A stretch of DNA of 64,000 nucleotides from Bacteroidales bacterium (lineage in GTDB: Bacteria > Bacteroidota > Bacteroidia > Bacteroidales > F082): positions 1 through 64,000 of the forward strand of contig JAEEII010000287.1 of assembly GCA_016281295.1 (NCBI GenBank). Direction: 5' to 3'. The notes below the pieces were generated by a model, which did not search any database, was not told where the DNA came from, and saw only the letters and a list, made by a program, of their open reading frames with translations. Numbering within the stretch: the first letter of the stretch is position 1; the number at the start of each line of letters is the position of its first letter. Shown one piece after another: positions 53,021 to 62,291 of the stretch. A program made the translations under genes and the position numbers.

Positions 53021-53965
53021 GTGAGCAAAAATTGCGAAAAGGCGGTGTCACCCGCCTTGATTCTTAAAATCGCCCTCGGACTGGTTTTTGTCGTTTCAGC
53101 CGTATTGAAGCTATTCGACATGGACCAGTTCGAGCTTTATATTTACAGCTATCATTTCTTCAGCCTCAACTTTTCTTTCCTGGTGGCTCGAGCCGCTATT
53201 ATCCTTGAATTGGTGCTCGGAATCGGTCTCGTGTGCAACGTGTTTCATAAACTGATGTGGTGGGGCAGTGTGGCGATGCTGATAGGTTATACGGGACTGC
53301 TCATCTATGCTTTGATCTTGGGACGAACGGATAACTGCCATTGCTTTGGTGAGGTGCTTCGTTTTAACCCCACACAGTCTCTTGTGAAAAATGGCTTGTT
53401 GATTGTCTTGTTTGTCTTGATTTATCATGTCAAGGATTGGCAGTTCAAAGGAAGATGGGTTGCATTAGCGTCTGTCGCGTTGCTATGCAGTTTGGGTGTC
53501 TTTGCTGTCAATCCCCCTGATAATTACACCCCTTCATACGATGAAACCAGCGATTTCCAATCAGCTTTGTTTCAAGAGGCTTTGGTCGAACCTCCCTTGG
53601 ATTCTTTGGGGCTGACACAAGGTAAAAAGGTGGTCGGAATCTTCTCCGCGGGATGCGATATGTGCAAGATGACCGCAAAGAAATTGAGCTTGATGCAATC
53701 GTATTATGGGTTCCCCGAAGAGGATGTCGTTTTTGTTTTTATGGGAACTGAAGATGATGTGAAAAGGTTTTATGAGGAATCTGAATCTATATATTATCAG
53801 TATGTTATATATGATAATCTAAAGCGTTTGTTTATGATTAATAACGGATCGTTTCCTTTGTTGGTCATGATGAATAACGGAGTTCCAGTGCAAGTTTGTG
53901 GCTTTCGTAACATGAAAGAGGAGGATTTAAAAAAATTTTTTCAATCTAATGATTTGACAAACTAA
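53021..53965 (+). CDS. MauE/DoxX-like membrane protein fused to a thioredoxin-like domain
   Basis: A 314-residue protein. Four to five hydrophobic helices with MauE-like sequence (LKIALGLVFVVSAVLKLFDMDQFELY, then GRTDNCHCFGEVLRF) lead into a periplasmic thioredoxin-like domain with AGCDMCKMTAKKL near residue 213. MauE/DoxX-type proteins help form disulfides or transfer electrons. The start is GTG 53021, directly after the preceding stop, since there is no ATG before the first helix. The two small Cys-rich lipoproteins upstream could be its clients. Confidence 0.75.
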   Translation: MSKNCEKAVSPALILKIALGLVFVVSAVLKLFDMDQFELYIYSYHFFSLNFSFLVARAAIILELVLGIGLVCNVFHKLMWWGSVAMLIGYTGLLIYALILGRTDNCHCFGEVLRFNPTQSLVKNGLLIVLFVLIYHVKDWQFKGRWVALASVALLCSLGVFAVNPPDNYTPSYDETSDFQSALFQEALVEPPLDSLGLTQGKKVVGIFSAGCDMCKMTAKKLSLMQSYYGFPEEDVVFVFMGTEDDVKRFYEESESIYYQYVIYDNLKRLFMINNGSFPLLVMMNNGVPVQVCGFRNMKEEDLKKFFQSNDLTN

Positions 53966-53971
53966 AATCTT

Positions 53972-53979
53972 TATTTTTG
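53972..53979 (+). promoter_or_regulatory. -7 element of the DUF1846 gene
   Basis: TATTTTTG 9 bases before the start codon. Confidence 0.45.
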
Positions 53980-53988
53980 TAACCCGTT

Positions 53989-55452
53989 ATGAAATACGGT
54001 TTTGACAACGAGAAATATCTCAATATTCAGTCCGAACACATCCGCGAGCGGATAGGGCAGTTCGGCAATAAGCTTTATTTGGAGCTTGGAGGCAAACTTT
54101 TCGACGACCATCACGCAAGTCGTGTGTTGCCGGGATTTCAGCCCGACAGTAAGTTGCGCATGTTACAGAACCTGAGCGACAGTGCGGAAATCATCATTGT
54201 CATCAGTGCCACTGACATCGAGAAAAACAAGATCAGAAGCGACCTTGGCATTACCTACGATGTGGATGTGCTTCGCCTTCGCAATGAGTTTCAGAAACGT
54301 GGATTTCTGGTAAGCGGTGTGGTGATCACTCATTATAATGGTCAGCGCAGCGCATCGGCTTTCCATAGCCGGCTTGAACATCTTGGAATCCCTGCGTACT
54401 ATCACTATCTCATCGATGGGTATCCTCACAATGTTGCTTTGATCGACTCTGATGAAGGTTTCGGGAAGAACGACTATGTGAAGACCACACGTCCTTTGGT
54501 CATTGTCACCGCGCCTGGTCCGGGTAGCGGAAAAATGGCGGTATGCCTTAGCCAGCTTTACAACGAGCAGAAACGGGGCGTCAATGCGGGTTATGCCAAG
54601 TTCGAGACTTTCCCAGTATGGAGCTTGCCCCTGAAGCATCCGGTCAACATGGCCTACGAGGCTGCCACTGCCGACCTCAACGATGTGAATATGATCGACC
54701 CCTTCCATCTGGAGACTTACGGGCAAATCGCTATTAACTATAATCGCGATATTGAGATTTTTCCTGTGTTGAAATCCTTGTTTGAGGGCATCTATGGTAC
54801 CTGTCCCTATAAATCACCCACCGACATGGGGGTGAATATGGTGGGATTCTGCATCAGCGATGACGAGGTGTGTTGTAAGGCGGCCAAGGACGAGATTATT
54901 CGACGTTATTTCACCGCTTTGAATAACATGGCGGAAGGTGGCGACAATGAGAATGAAGTCACAAAGATCAAGATGCTTTTGAACCAAGCCAAGATCACGG
55001 TGGAAGACCGTCCTTCAGTGATTGCCGCAAGAGAACGAAAAGAAAGGGCAGGGGTGGACTGCACTGCCATTGAGCTTGAGGATGGGAAGATCATCACTGC
55101 GGAGACTAGCGCCCTCCTGGGACCCAGCGCGGCACTGCTCCTGAATGCCACCAAGTATCTGGCTGGCATAGAACATGATATCAAACTCATCCCTCAATAT
55201 ATGATTGAGCCAATCCAAAAGACCAAGGTGGAATATCTCAGTGGCAACAACCCTCGGTTGCATACTGACGAAGTGCTGATTGCCCTTTCAGTGCTCAGCC
55301 CTGATGACGAGAAATGCCGCAAAGCACTTGAAATGTTACCCCAGCTGAAAGGTTGCCAAGTGCATTCCACGGTGATGCTCAGTGAGGTGGATCGAAAGAT
55401 TTTCAGTAAACTGGGTGTGGGGTTGACCTGTGACCCCGTCAGGAAACAATAA
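53989..55452 (+). CDS. DUF1846 family protein
   Basis: A 487-residue cytoplasmic protein of the DUF1846 family: GFDNEKYLNIQSEHIRERI at the start, ARVLPGF-type segment (SRVLPGFQPD), VTAPGPGSGKMAVCLSQLY (a P-loop-like GPGSGK), and KSPTDMGVNMVGFCI. The P-loop-like motif and conserved Cys suggest a nucleotide-linked enzyme, but no activity is known to me. Confidence 0.85.
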   Translation: MKYGFDNEKYLNIQSEHIRERIGQFGNKLYLELGGKLFDDHHASRVLPGFQPDSKLRMLQNLSDSAEIIIVISATDIEKNKIRSDLGITYDVDVLRLRNEFQKRGFLVSGVVITHYNGQRSASAFHSRLEHLGIPAYYHYLIDGYPHNVALIDSDEGFGKNDYVKTTRPLVIVTAPGPGSGKMAVCLSQLYNEQKRGVNAGYAKFETFPVWSLPLKHPVNMAYEAATADLNDVNMIDPFHLETYGQIAINYNRDIEIFPVLKSLFEGIYGTCPYKSPTDMGVNMVGFCISDDEVCCKAAKDEIIRRYFTALNNMAEGGDNENEVTKIKMLLNQAKITVEDRPSVIAARERKERAGVDCTAIELEDGKIITAETSALLGPSAALLLNATKYLAGIEHDIKLIPQYMIEPIQKTKVEYLSGNNPRLHTDEVLIALSVLSPDDEKCRKALEMLPQLKGCQVHSTVMLSEVDRKIFSKLGVGLTCDPVRKQ

Positions 55453-55460
55453 TCCATAAA

Positions 55461-55498
55461 AAAGCAGAGACGTCAAATACGGCGTCTCTGCTTTTTTT
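55461..55498. terminator. Bidirectional intrinsic terminator
   Basis: AAAGCAGAGACG (55461-55472) pairs with CGTCTCTGCTTT (55483-55494), flanked by A and T runs. It separates DUF1846 from the galactose operon. Confidence 0.9.
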
Positions 55499-55520
55499 AT
55501 GTGTTATATATAAATAGGTG

Positions 55521-56810
55521 TTAATCCACCGGGATATCCTTGTTCACGTTTTTGGAACCCCATAGGGCGTAGAAAAGGATGTAGGCGGCACAGAACAACA
55601 CCACAATATAGCTGGTCATGTAGCTTCCGGTCCAGTCAGCGACAAGGCCTTGGAGTCCGACCATGATGGCAAATCCGAAAACCATCGTCATGAAAGCGCC
55701 AGAGGCAATGGCCGTGTATTTGCCAAGTCCTTCAGTGGCGAGGTTGAAGATGGCACCCCACATCACAGAGGTGCACAGACCCACAAGGATAAAGGCGAAG
55801 ATGCCAACAGGCACTTCAGCCCATATAAGTTGCAAGTTAGCCCAGTCAATGCCAGGAACCTTGACCATCCAGTCCGTTGGTGCAAACATGCCGAAAAGAA
55901 CCAGGGCTATAGCAGCGACCGACACCGTGGTAACCATGGCTTTGGATGACACTTTACCACCAATGGCTCCGCCGATGAAACGTCCGATGAGCATCATCAG
56001 CCAGTAAACGGCTACAATGAGACCCGCAATCGTTCCACTCATGCCGATGCCAGGAGTGGCTGCTGTCGGTTCTGAAGTCAAATACTGAAGGATGTAAGTA
56101 GGCGTTCCCACCTCGATGCCACCGTACAAGAAGATGGCCAAAATGCCCAATTTGAAATGACGGAAGGAGAAAGCACTGTATTTATCTTTGACCTGTGTTT
56201 TCTCTTCAACAGGTTGTTGTGGCTCCTCAATCTTTGTGAAGAGGATGACGATGAATCCAATCACGAAGATAGTCAAGGCGATCAGCAGGGCAGGGGTGGC
56301 ATCGGAAATCTTGGCCTTGGTGGCCTCGCCGATGAGGGCTCCCATAAGGATGTAAACCGCCACAGCAGCAGCTGAGTTGAACACTCCTCCGATCTGAATG
56401 AGCTGGTTGCCTTTGTTGCCTCCACCACCGAGAAGGTTAAGCATAGGGTTGACGACAGTGTTCAGCATGCACATGCAGAAACCAGCGATGAAGGCGCCGA
56501 TGAGATAGACACCGAAGCCGTACTTTCCACTGGCCCACTGCACCAAGATGCCGATGATGCCCACGGCAAGGGCAATCAACGAGGTCTTTTTGTAACCGAA
56601 ACGTTTGATAAGCATTCCAGAAGGTATCCCCATCACCAGATAGGCGATAAAGTTACCATAGTTGCCAATCTGCGACAGGAAGTTGCTGGCGCCAAATTGG
56701 TTCTTCACGATCACAGCCATGGGTGAGCAAAGGTTTGTCACGAAGGCGATCATGGCGAAAAGAGCAATCATGACGATGATAGCCCCCCATTGTTTGGTTT
56801 TAGTACTCAT
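55521..56810 (-). CDS. FHS-type sugar MFS permease
   Basis: A 429-residue permease with twelve helices. Sequences such as NLCSPMAVIVKNQFGASNFLSQIGNYGNF and GKYGFGVYLIGAF resemble the fucose/galactose permease branch, and GIPSGMLIKRFGYKKT matches the A-motif. It stands downstream of galM, so galactose is the probable cargo. Confidence 0.88.
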   Translation of the reverse strand: MSTKTKQWGAIIVMIALFAMIAFVTNLCSPMAVIVKNQFGASNFLSQIGNYGNFIAYLVMGIPSGMLIKRFGYKKTSLIALAVGIIGILVQWASGKYGFGVYLIGAFIAGFCMCMLNTVVNPMLNLLGGGGNKGNQLIQIGGVFNSAAAVAVYILMGALIGEATKAKISDATPALLIALTIFVIGFIVILFTKIEEPQQPVEEKTQVKDKYSAFSFRHFKLGILAIFLYGGIEVGTPTYILQYLTSEPTAATPGIGMSGTIAGLIVAVYWLMMLIGRFIGGAIGGKVSSKAMVTTVSVAAIALVLFGMFAPTDWMVKVPGIDWANLQLIWAEVPVGIFAFILVGLCTSVMWGAIFNLATEGLGKYTAIASGAFMTMVFGFAIMVGLQGLVADWTGSYMTSYIVVLFCAAYILFYALWGSKNVNKDIPVD

Positions 56811-56832
56811 AAGTATTATAATTTATAGTTTG

Positions 56833-57897
56833 TTATTTAGAATTTAGCGTGGAGAATTTAAAGATGATGATTTCTTTGTATTCGTCACCAGGACGGAGGA
56901 AGGTGTTCGGGAAGTTGGGTTTGTTAGGGGAGTCGGGAAGGGCTTGGCATTCGAGTGCCACACCTTCGTAATCGTGGTACTGGTGTCCGTTTTTCCCTTC
57001 AGGACAACCGCTGAGCCAGTTGCCGGTATATACCTGCACGCCGGGTTGGGTGGTGTAGAGCTGCACCCTGCGTCCTGTGCCTTCATGCGACAATTCGGCG
57101 GCGAGGTTGAGTTTCCCTTTCCCAAGGTTGTCGAGTACCCAACAGCTGTCATAGCCTTTGCCGTTAATGAGGGCGGGAAATGGTTCCCCGATGTCGCGTC
57201 CGATATACTTCGTTTCAGTAAAGTCCATGGGAGTGTCGGCCACGGAAGCGATCTCGCCCGTGGTGATAAGCTCATCGGTAGCCGGAAGCCAACGTGAAGC
57301 ATTCAGTTTTAGCAGGTGGTCAAGGATGTTTCCGTTGCCTTCTCCTTTTAAATTAAAATAGGTATGGTTGGTGAGGTTGACGATGGTGGTAGCAGTGGTC
57401 CATGCACCGAGGCGGAGGTTGAGCTCGTTCTCGTCGTTGAGGGTGTAACGTGCTTTGGCGACTAACTCTCCAGGATAACCTGCCTCACCATCAGCGCTGA
57501 GATAGGTGAACACCACACTCTCACCTTCGATACGGCTGGCCCATTTCTGGTTGGAGAACCCGATGTTGCCACCATGCAGATGATGCTTGCCATCGCCCGT
57601 ATTTAGCTCGAGCTGGTATTCCACATCATCGATTTTGAACCGTCCGTGGGCGATGCGGTTGGCAAAACGCCCCGGCACTTTTCCTGCACACGGGCCATCA
57701 CCATAGTATGACAACGGGTCGGGATAACCCAATACGATGTCATCAAACTGACCATTGCGGTCAGGCGTGAGGATGGAGACAATGCCAGCTCCGATGTCGC
57801 AAAGCTGCACCTGGATGCCATGGCTGTTGGTCATCGTGTATAGCTTGATGTCTTTCCCGTCGGGTGTTTTACCCCATTTCTTTACTTCGATGTTCAT
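56833..57897 (-). CDS. galM: Aldose 1-epimerase (galactose mutarotase)
   Basis: Interconverts alpha and beta galactose. 354 residues, with GRFANRIAHGRF, NTGDGKHHLHGGNIGF, LTNHTYFNLKG (catalytic His) and GVALECQALPDSPN (catalytic Glu). It belongs to the galactose operon. The gap to the next gene upstream holds short repeats. Confidence 0.94.
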   Translation of the reverse strand: MNIEVKKWGKTPDGKDIKLYTMTNSHGIQVQLCDIGAGIVSILTPDRNGQFDDIVLGYPDPLSYYGDGPCAGKVPGRFANRIAHGRFKIDDVEYQLELNTGDGKHHLHGGNIGFSNQKWASRIEGESVVFTYLSADGEAGYPGELVAKARYTLNDENELNLRLGAWTTATTIVNLTNHTYFNLKGEGNGNILDHLLKLNASRWLPATDELITTGEIASVADTPMDFTETKYIGRDIGEPFPALINGKGYDSCWVLDNLGKGKLNLAAELSHEGTGRRVQLYTTQPGVQVYTGNWLSGCPEGKNGHQYHDYEGVALECQALPDSPNKPNFPNTFLRPGDEYKEIIIFKFSTLNSK

Positions 57898-57898
57898 T

Positions 57899-57989
57899 GG
57901 TTGTAGCTTTTGGCTGCTAGCTTTTAGTTTTTAGCTATTAGCTATCCGAGAAAAAGAAGCTAACAGCTAAAAGCTAAAAGCTAATAGCC
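57899..57989. repeat. AGCTAAAAGC-type direct and inverted repeats
   Basis: TAGCTTTTAG-like units run on one side and AGCTAAAAGCTAAAAGCT on the other, forming an imperfect inverted repeat between galM and the nucleotidyltransferase gene. It may affect mRNA processing or partial termination within the operon. Confidence 0.6.
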
Positions 57990-57992
57990 CCA

Positions 57993-58895
57993 TTACCATA
58001 ATTTGTTTGGATAAACTCCTTTGTCGATGAGTTCACGGATTTTGCGCATCACCTCGGGCTTGTCCTCTTTGTAGGTGACTCCGAACCAAGAGGCGTTGCT
58101 CGAGAGCACTTTCATCTTTGCGCTGCCGTCGTTGATGGCGTTGTTAACCATCAAGGGGATGTAGAACTCCGCTTTGATATTGGTCTGGGCGGGGCCTTTG
58201 AGGAACTCGACGAAGCCCTTTTCAGAGTAATCGAAGAAGTCGGGGGTGAAGCCGAAGAAGTTCATGGACACTAAGGATTCCATGTCGAGAGGATGGCTTC
58301 CCGTCTCGTCGGAATAGGCAGCGCCACCGTCTTCGGTATGGCCGATGCCGAGACGTTCCACGATGGTCAAGAGATGACCTTCGTTGTCAGCAGTGCAGAT
58401 GCCGCGACTTACCGTGCCAAAGTCTGACATGGTGTTGCGAAGTTTGTAGGCCACCATGCTGTAGGCGCCTTTCTTGCCTTCGCATTCCTTCAGATACTGA
58501 GCCAGCACCTCGTAGGCTTCTTTGCCGTAGAAGTCATCGGCATTGATGGCGGCGAAAGGCTCGTGGATGACGTCTTTGGCCATCAGCACGGCGTGGCAGG
58601 TGCCCCATGGCTTGACACGGCCTTCAGGGACGGTGAAACCCGCTGGTAATTTGTCGAGCGACTGGTACACGTACTCCACAGGGATGCCGTATTTTTCTGT
58701 GTTGTTGACTTTCTTGAAAGCCTCGGCGAAGTCCTCGCGGATGACGAAGACCACTTTGCCAAAGCCGGCGCGTTTCGCGTCGAAGATGGAATAGTCGAGG
58801 ATGGCCTCATTGTTAGGACCTACGCCATCCATCTGTTTTAATGCGCCATATCTGGAACCCATTCCAGCGGCTAAAACTAATAAGGTAGGGGACAT
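57993..58895 (-). CDS. Sugar-1-phosphate nucleotidyltransferase
   Basis: A 300-residue NTP_transferase: LVLAAGMGSRYGALKQ (nucleotide loop with Lys), and INADDFYG (metal Asp). It transfers a nucleotide from NTP to a sugar 1-phosphate. In a galK-galM operon with no galT, galactose 1-phosphate is a likely substrate, which would give UDP-galactose directly; glucose 1-phosphate is also possible. Confidence 0.85.
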   Translation of the reverse strand: MSPTLLVLAAGMGSRYGALKQMDGVGPNNEAILDYSIFDAKRAGFGKVVFVIREDFAEAFKKVNNTEKYGIPVEYVYQSLDKLPAGFTVPEGRVKPWGTCHAVLMAKDVIHEPFAAINADDFYGKEAYEVLAQYLKECEGKKGAYSMVAYKLRNTMSDFGTVSRGICTADNEGHLLTIVERLGIGHTEDGGAAYSDETGSHPLDMESLVSMNFFGFTPDFFDYSEKGFVEFLKGPAQTNIKAEFYIPLMVNNAINDGSAKMKVLSSNASWFGVTYKEDKPEVMRKIRELIDKGVYPNKLW

Positions 58896-58922
58896 TATTT
58901 TATGGAATTTAAAATTTAAGAA

Positions 58923-60068
58923 TTAGAGTTTTCTGGAGCCGTCGCTGATGACGACATCGTAGATTTTGGGCTCGTGACCGAATTTTTCATTGTATTTCTG
59001 TTTTGCCGTGGCGATGAAAGGCTCATACAGGTCTTCTTTGACAAGGTTGATGGTGCAGCCGCCGAAGCCGCCACCCATGACACGGGAACCCGTGACGCCG
59101 CATTGTTTGGCCACGTCATTGAGGAAGTCGAGTTCCTCGCAGCTCACCTCGTATAGTTTGCTCATCCCAAAGTGGGTGCCATACATGCGTTCGCCAACGG
59201 TCTCATAGTCACCTCTTTCCAAGGCTTCACAGACATCAAGCACACGCTGTTTTTCACCAATGACGTAGGATGCTCTCAGGTAGTCTTCCCCAGAGATGTC
59301 GGGACGCACTTCGTCGAGCATATCCTGGGTGGCGTCGCTGAGGTATTTCACCTCAGGGTGTTTTTTGGCGATGTGGGCGCAGGCGTTTTCGCAGGAGGCA
59401 CGGCGCTTGTTGTATGCCGAGGAGGCGAGTTCGTGTTTCACGACGGTGTCGAGAAGCACCACTTTATAACCTTTGGGGTCGAAGGGGAAATACTCGAATT
59501 CCATGGTGGCGCAGTTGAGGCGCATCAGGTGGCCTTGTTTGCCGAAGAGAGAGGCGAACTGGTCCATGATGCCGCATTTCACTCCTACATAGTTATGCTC
59601 GGTGGCTTGGCCGATGCGCGCCAGCTCGAATTTATCGATGTTGAGATGCAACATGTCGTTGAGGGCGAAGGCGTAGGTGCTTTCGAGTGCTGCTGATGAC
59701 GACATGCCTGCACCGATAGGCACGTTACCATAAAAAACGGTGTCGAACCCTTCAAGACGATAGCCTCGCTTGATGATTTCGCGGCACACGCCAAAGAGAT
59801 AGTTTGCCCAGTGCATGTTGGGGAAGTCTTCCTCATTCATGCCGAACTCGCAGTAGTCCTCTTTGTCGAGGGAATAGGCCCTTACCTTGTTAGTACCATT
59901 GAGCCGGATGGCTGCATAGATGCCTTTGTCGATAGCCCCTGGGAACACGTAGCCCCCGTTGTAGTCCGTATGTTCGCCGATGAGGTTGACACGTCCCGGC
60001 GAGGTGTAAACACTGCATTCCTGTCCGAAACGTTCGGAGAAAATGCTTTTGAGTTGGTTGATATCCAT
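58923..60068 (-). CDS. galK: Galactokinase
   Basis: Phosphorylates galactose to galactose 1-phosphate. 381 residues, with the signature GRVNLIGEHTDYNGGYVFP near residue 25, the GHMP loop PIGAGMSSSAALE near 120, GIMDQFASLFG with the catalytic Asp, and GGGFGGCTINLV. It is the first gene of the operon galK, nucleotidyltransferase, galM, permease. Confidence 0.96.
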   Translation of the reverse strand: MDINQLKSIFSERFGQECSVYTSPGRVNLIGEHTDYNGGYVFPGAIDKGIYAAIRLNGTNKVRAYSLDKEDYCEFGMNEEDFPNMHWANYLFGVCREIIKRGYRLEGFDTVFYGNVPIGAGMSSSAALESTYAFALNDMLHLNIDKFELARIGQATEHNYVGVKCGIMDQFASLFGKQGHLMRLNCATMEFEYFPFDPKGYKVVLLDTVVKHELASSAYNKRRASCENACAHIAKKHPEVKYLSDATQDMLDEVRPDISGEDYLRASYVIGEKQRVLDVCEALERGDYETVGERMYGTHFGMSKLYEVSCEELDFLNDVAKQCGVTGSRVMGGGFGGCTINLVKEDLYEPFIATAKQKYNEKFGHEPKIYDVVISDGSRKL

Positions 60069-60283
60069 AGTGCAAAATTTAAGGGCGCAAGTTAAGAAAA
60101 AAATGGATTTGTCATTGTCAATTCAATTTTTTTTTCATGGCAACTGCATCAAATAATGTCGTAAGTGACACTTGCAAATGTCAATCATTTGTCTGAACTT
60201 TGCACAAAAGTTGTACGTATGATTCTTTTATTCTTTTTTAATAATCTCTAATACCGCTAACGGGTTAGAAGTATGAAACCATC

Positions 60284-60706
60284 ATGAAACGAAAATATTG
60301 GATTATCCTTATCATCTTAGCCCTTTTGGCCATTGGGTTGGGTCTTTTCCTGCTGTTTCGCCCCAGCGTGCATCATGCTGAGATTATTGACCCGAGAACG
60401 CTTCATGCCAGCCCTGCGCACAAATCCATGATTGTTGGGGCTTGGCATAACGAAGGGCATCTGTTTTACCGTTTTTTTGAAGATGGAACAGGTTATACCT
60501 GGGATTTAGCGGAAGATGTCAGTGAGAAAGAAGCTCTTCCGTTTCAATGGGAAGCGTTCGACAAAGCGGTGATGATTAGCCATAAAATGAGACTCAAAGG
60601 CATCGTTCCTCGTTATTATCTTATCGACGTGATCAATGACTACGATTTCCGTTTCCATGACACTTATAATACATATACCCTTGAAAGGGTAAGGGATAGC
60701 CTCTAA
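60284..60706 (+). CDS. Hypothetical membrane-anchored protein
   Basis: A 140-residue protein, unrecognised. One N-terminal membrane segment (residues 6-26) is followed by a small soluble domain with MIVGAWHNEGHLFYRFFEDGTGYTWDL. The layout of small beta strands recalls lipocalin-like Bacteroidota proteins but no family is certain. Its end overlaps the convergent gene by 4 bases. Confidence 0.7.
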   Translation: MKRKYWIILIILALLAIGLGLFLLFRPSVHHAEIIDPRTLHASPAHKSMIVGAWHNEGHLFYRFFEDGTGYTWDLAEDVSEKEALPFQWEAFDKAVMISHKMRLKGIVPRYYLIDVINDYDFRFHDTYNTYTLERVRDSL

Positions 60707-62172
60707 CGGATCTTCACGACCTCATACCTCTTGTTGGTGTACTCCGGCATGACACTACCCATTGGAGCGTTAGGGAAGGTGGGGTCACATATTACATATT
60801 GTTTCCCGCCATAATCAAAACAGCTTCCAGGATAGGAAAAGTCTTCATCCCAATGAACAGCCGTTGCTAAATGGTCTCCATAGAGAACACCGACGACCTC
60901 ACAGTCAGTAAAGCTTCGTACAAGCCAGGCGAACAAAGCGCATCGATCCTCACAGTCACTGTAAGGATAGCCAATGACCTCCTCAGGAAAGAAGTACTTT
61001 TCATGACCGAACTGCTCTTCGTCGATCTTATATGCAAAAGAGGTTTGAACGAAATCCAACAGGATGCCAACAATCTGCTGAGTGTTGTAGCGAGATCGCA
61101 ATGAATCAATCGTGGCATGAATCACCTCGTATGCCTCTGTGGGTAGTCCACCCTTCGCATAGACGGGAAAGACCGTCAAAGGCATGTCGTCGTAATACCG
61201 TAGGTGGGATGTGTTGTAGGGGAGGGCAAGGTCGATGCCTGCCATAGGTAGTTTCATTTTTCGGAGCTTGTCACATGAGCTGAGATGAAGGGGATACTTG
61301 AAATTCAATCCTATCTGTCGTAAATCTTTGGCATCAGCTTTCTCACTGTATGAATAGATATCCTCGCCCCGTTTGCCGCCATAAACCGCATAATATTTGA
61401 AGCCGTTGAGTCGGTAAAATGGAAGGGAGTATACCTCTTTGCTGTTGTCAATGGCTAACAAAAGCATGAGCTGTCCACTTTCCAACCCACGTCCTACACG
61501 AGCCCTGAATCCATTGCGGTGAAGCATGAGAAAACAGAACAGGACCCGGTCGTTATTGTTGGAAAAGGTTTTCTCTGAAATCGAACGGAGCAACAGATAA
61601 TAACCCCACGGATTTAACCCCAGTCGTTTTATTGTGGCCGCCAACTCGCGATGCAGCAACAGCACTTCCGGCCTTGATGACATGGATCTATAGTATTGCG
61701 CCACATCGCTTTCCCGAGTTCCTTGTGACTTGCGCTTCAGCATCTCCGAAAGGTGAAAACTAACAGGTGTCCCATAGAAATGAAAGGCAATCATATCTTT
61801 CTCATCTACTTGAGTGGCATCAAAAAAGTCTACTTGACTCGTATTAGGAATGGAGATGACATTATACAATGCCTCATTATCGTATTTTTTCCCGGTATGC
61901 GTCTGTTTTGTGTTGATTTCTGAACGCTTAGGTGCTGAATAAAAACTGCCGGATGATTTGAAACATTGGTACTCAGTCCAGACTTCAGCCAGAAAACGAT
62001 CGAACTCCGCATTGGCCTGAGCTTTGAATTGATTGTATTCTTGATTGATTTCTTTTTGGAAACGTTCAAAACTGTTTTGGGTTGCGGTATTGGGATCGGG
62101 TTCTTGCCCCATAATAGCCGTTGTGCCGCCAAAAGCAAAGCATAATGCTATGATAAGGATGGTCTTTTTCAT
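60703..62172 (-). CDS. Exported transglutaminase-like protein
   Basis: A 489-residue protein with signal peptide (MKKTILIIALCFAFGGTTAIMGQ). An acidic, Gln/Asn-rich stretch is followed by a large domain with FYGTPVSFHLSEMLKR. The C-terminus carries a transglutaminase-like core: SDCEDRCALFAWLVR (Cys), DHLATAVHW (His) and CDPTFPNAPMG (Asp). The Cys-His-Asp triad order fits the superfamily. It may cross-link or cleave envelope proteins. ATG 62172 begins the signal peptide. Confidence 0.75.
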   Translation of the reverse strand: MKKTILIIALCFAFGGTTAIMGQEPDPNTATQNSFERFQKEINQEYNQFKAQANAEFDRFLAEVWTEYQCFKSSGSFYSAPKRSEINTKQTHTGKKYDNEALYNVISIPNTSQVDFFDATQVDEKDMIAFHFYGTPVSFHLSEMLKRKSQGTRESDVAQYYRSMSSRPEVLLLHRELAATIKRLGLNPWGYYLLLRSISEKTFSNNNDRVLFCFLMLHRNGFRARVGRGLESGQLMLLLAIDNSKEVYSLPFYRLNGFKYYAVYGGKRGEDIYSYSEKADAKDLRQIGLNFKYPLHLSSCDKLRKMKLPMAGIDLALPYNTSHLRYYDDMPLTVFPVYAKGGLPTEAYEVIHATIDSLRSRYNTQQIVGILLDFVQTSFAYKIDEEQFGHEKYFFPEEVIGYPYSDCEDRCALFAWLVRSFTDCEVVGVLYGDHLATAVHWDEDFSYPGSCFDYGGKQYVICDPTFPNAPMGSVMPEYTNKRYEVVKIR

Positions 62173-62243
62173 GTGCTTTGTGATATGTGTATGCAAATGT
62201 ATGAAAATATGGTGCAGGGATGCATTCGATTCATAAAAAAATG

Positions 62244-62251
62244 TATCTTTG
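62244..62251 (+). promoter_or_regulatory. -7 element before the 221-residue protein gene
   Basis: TATCTTTG 40 bases before the start codon. Confidence 0.5.
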
Positions 62252-62291
62252 AAGCCCGGAAAAAATTCGCACTAAATAAAGAAAGAGTACC

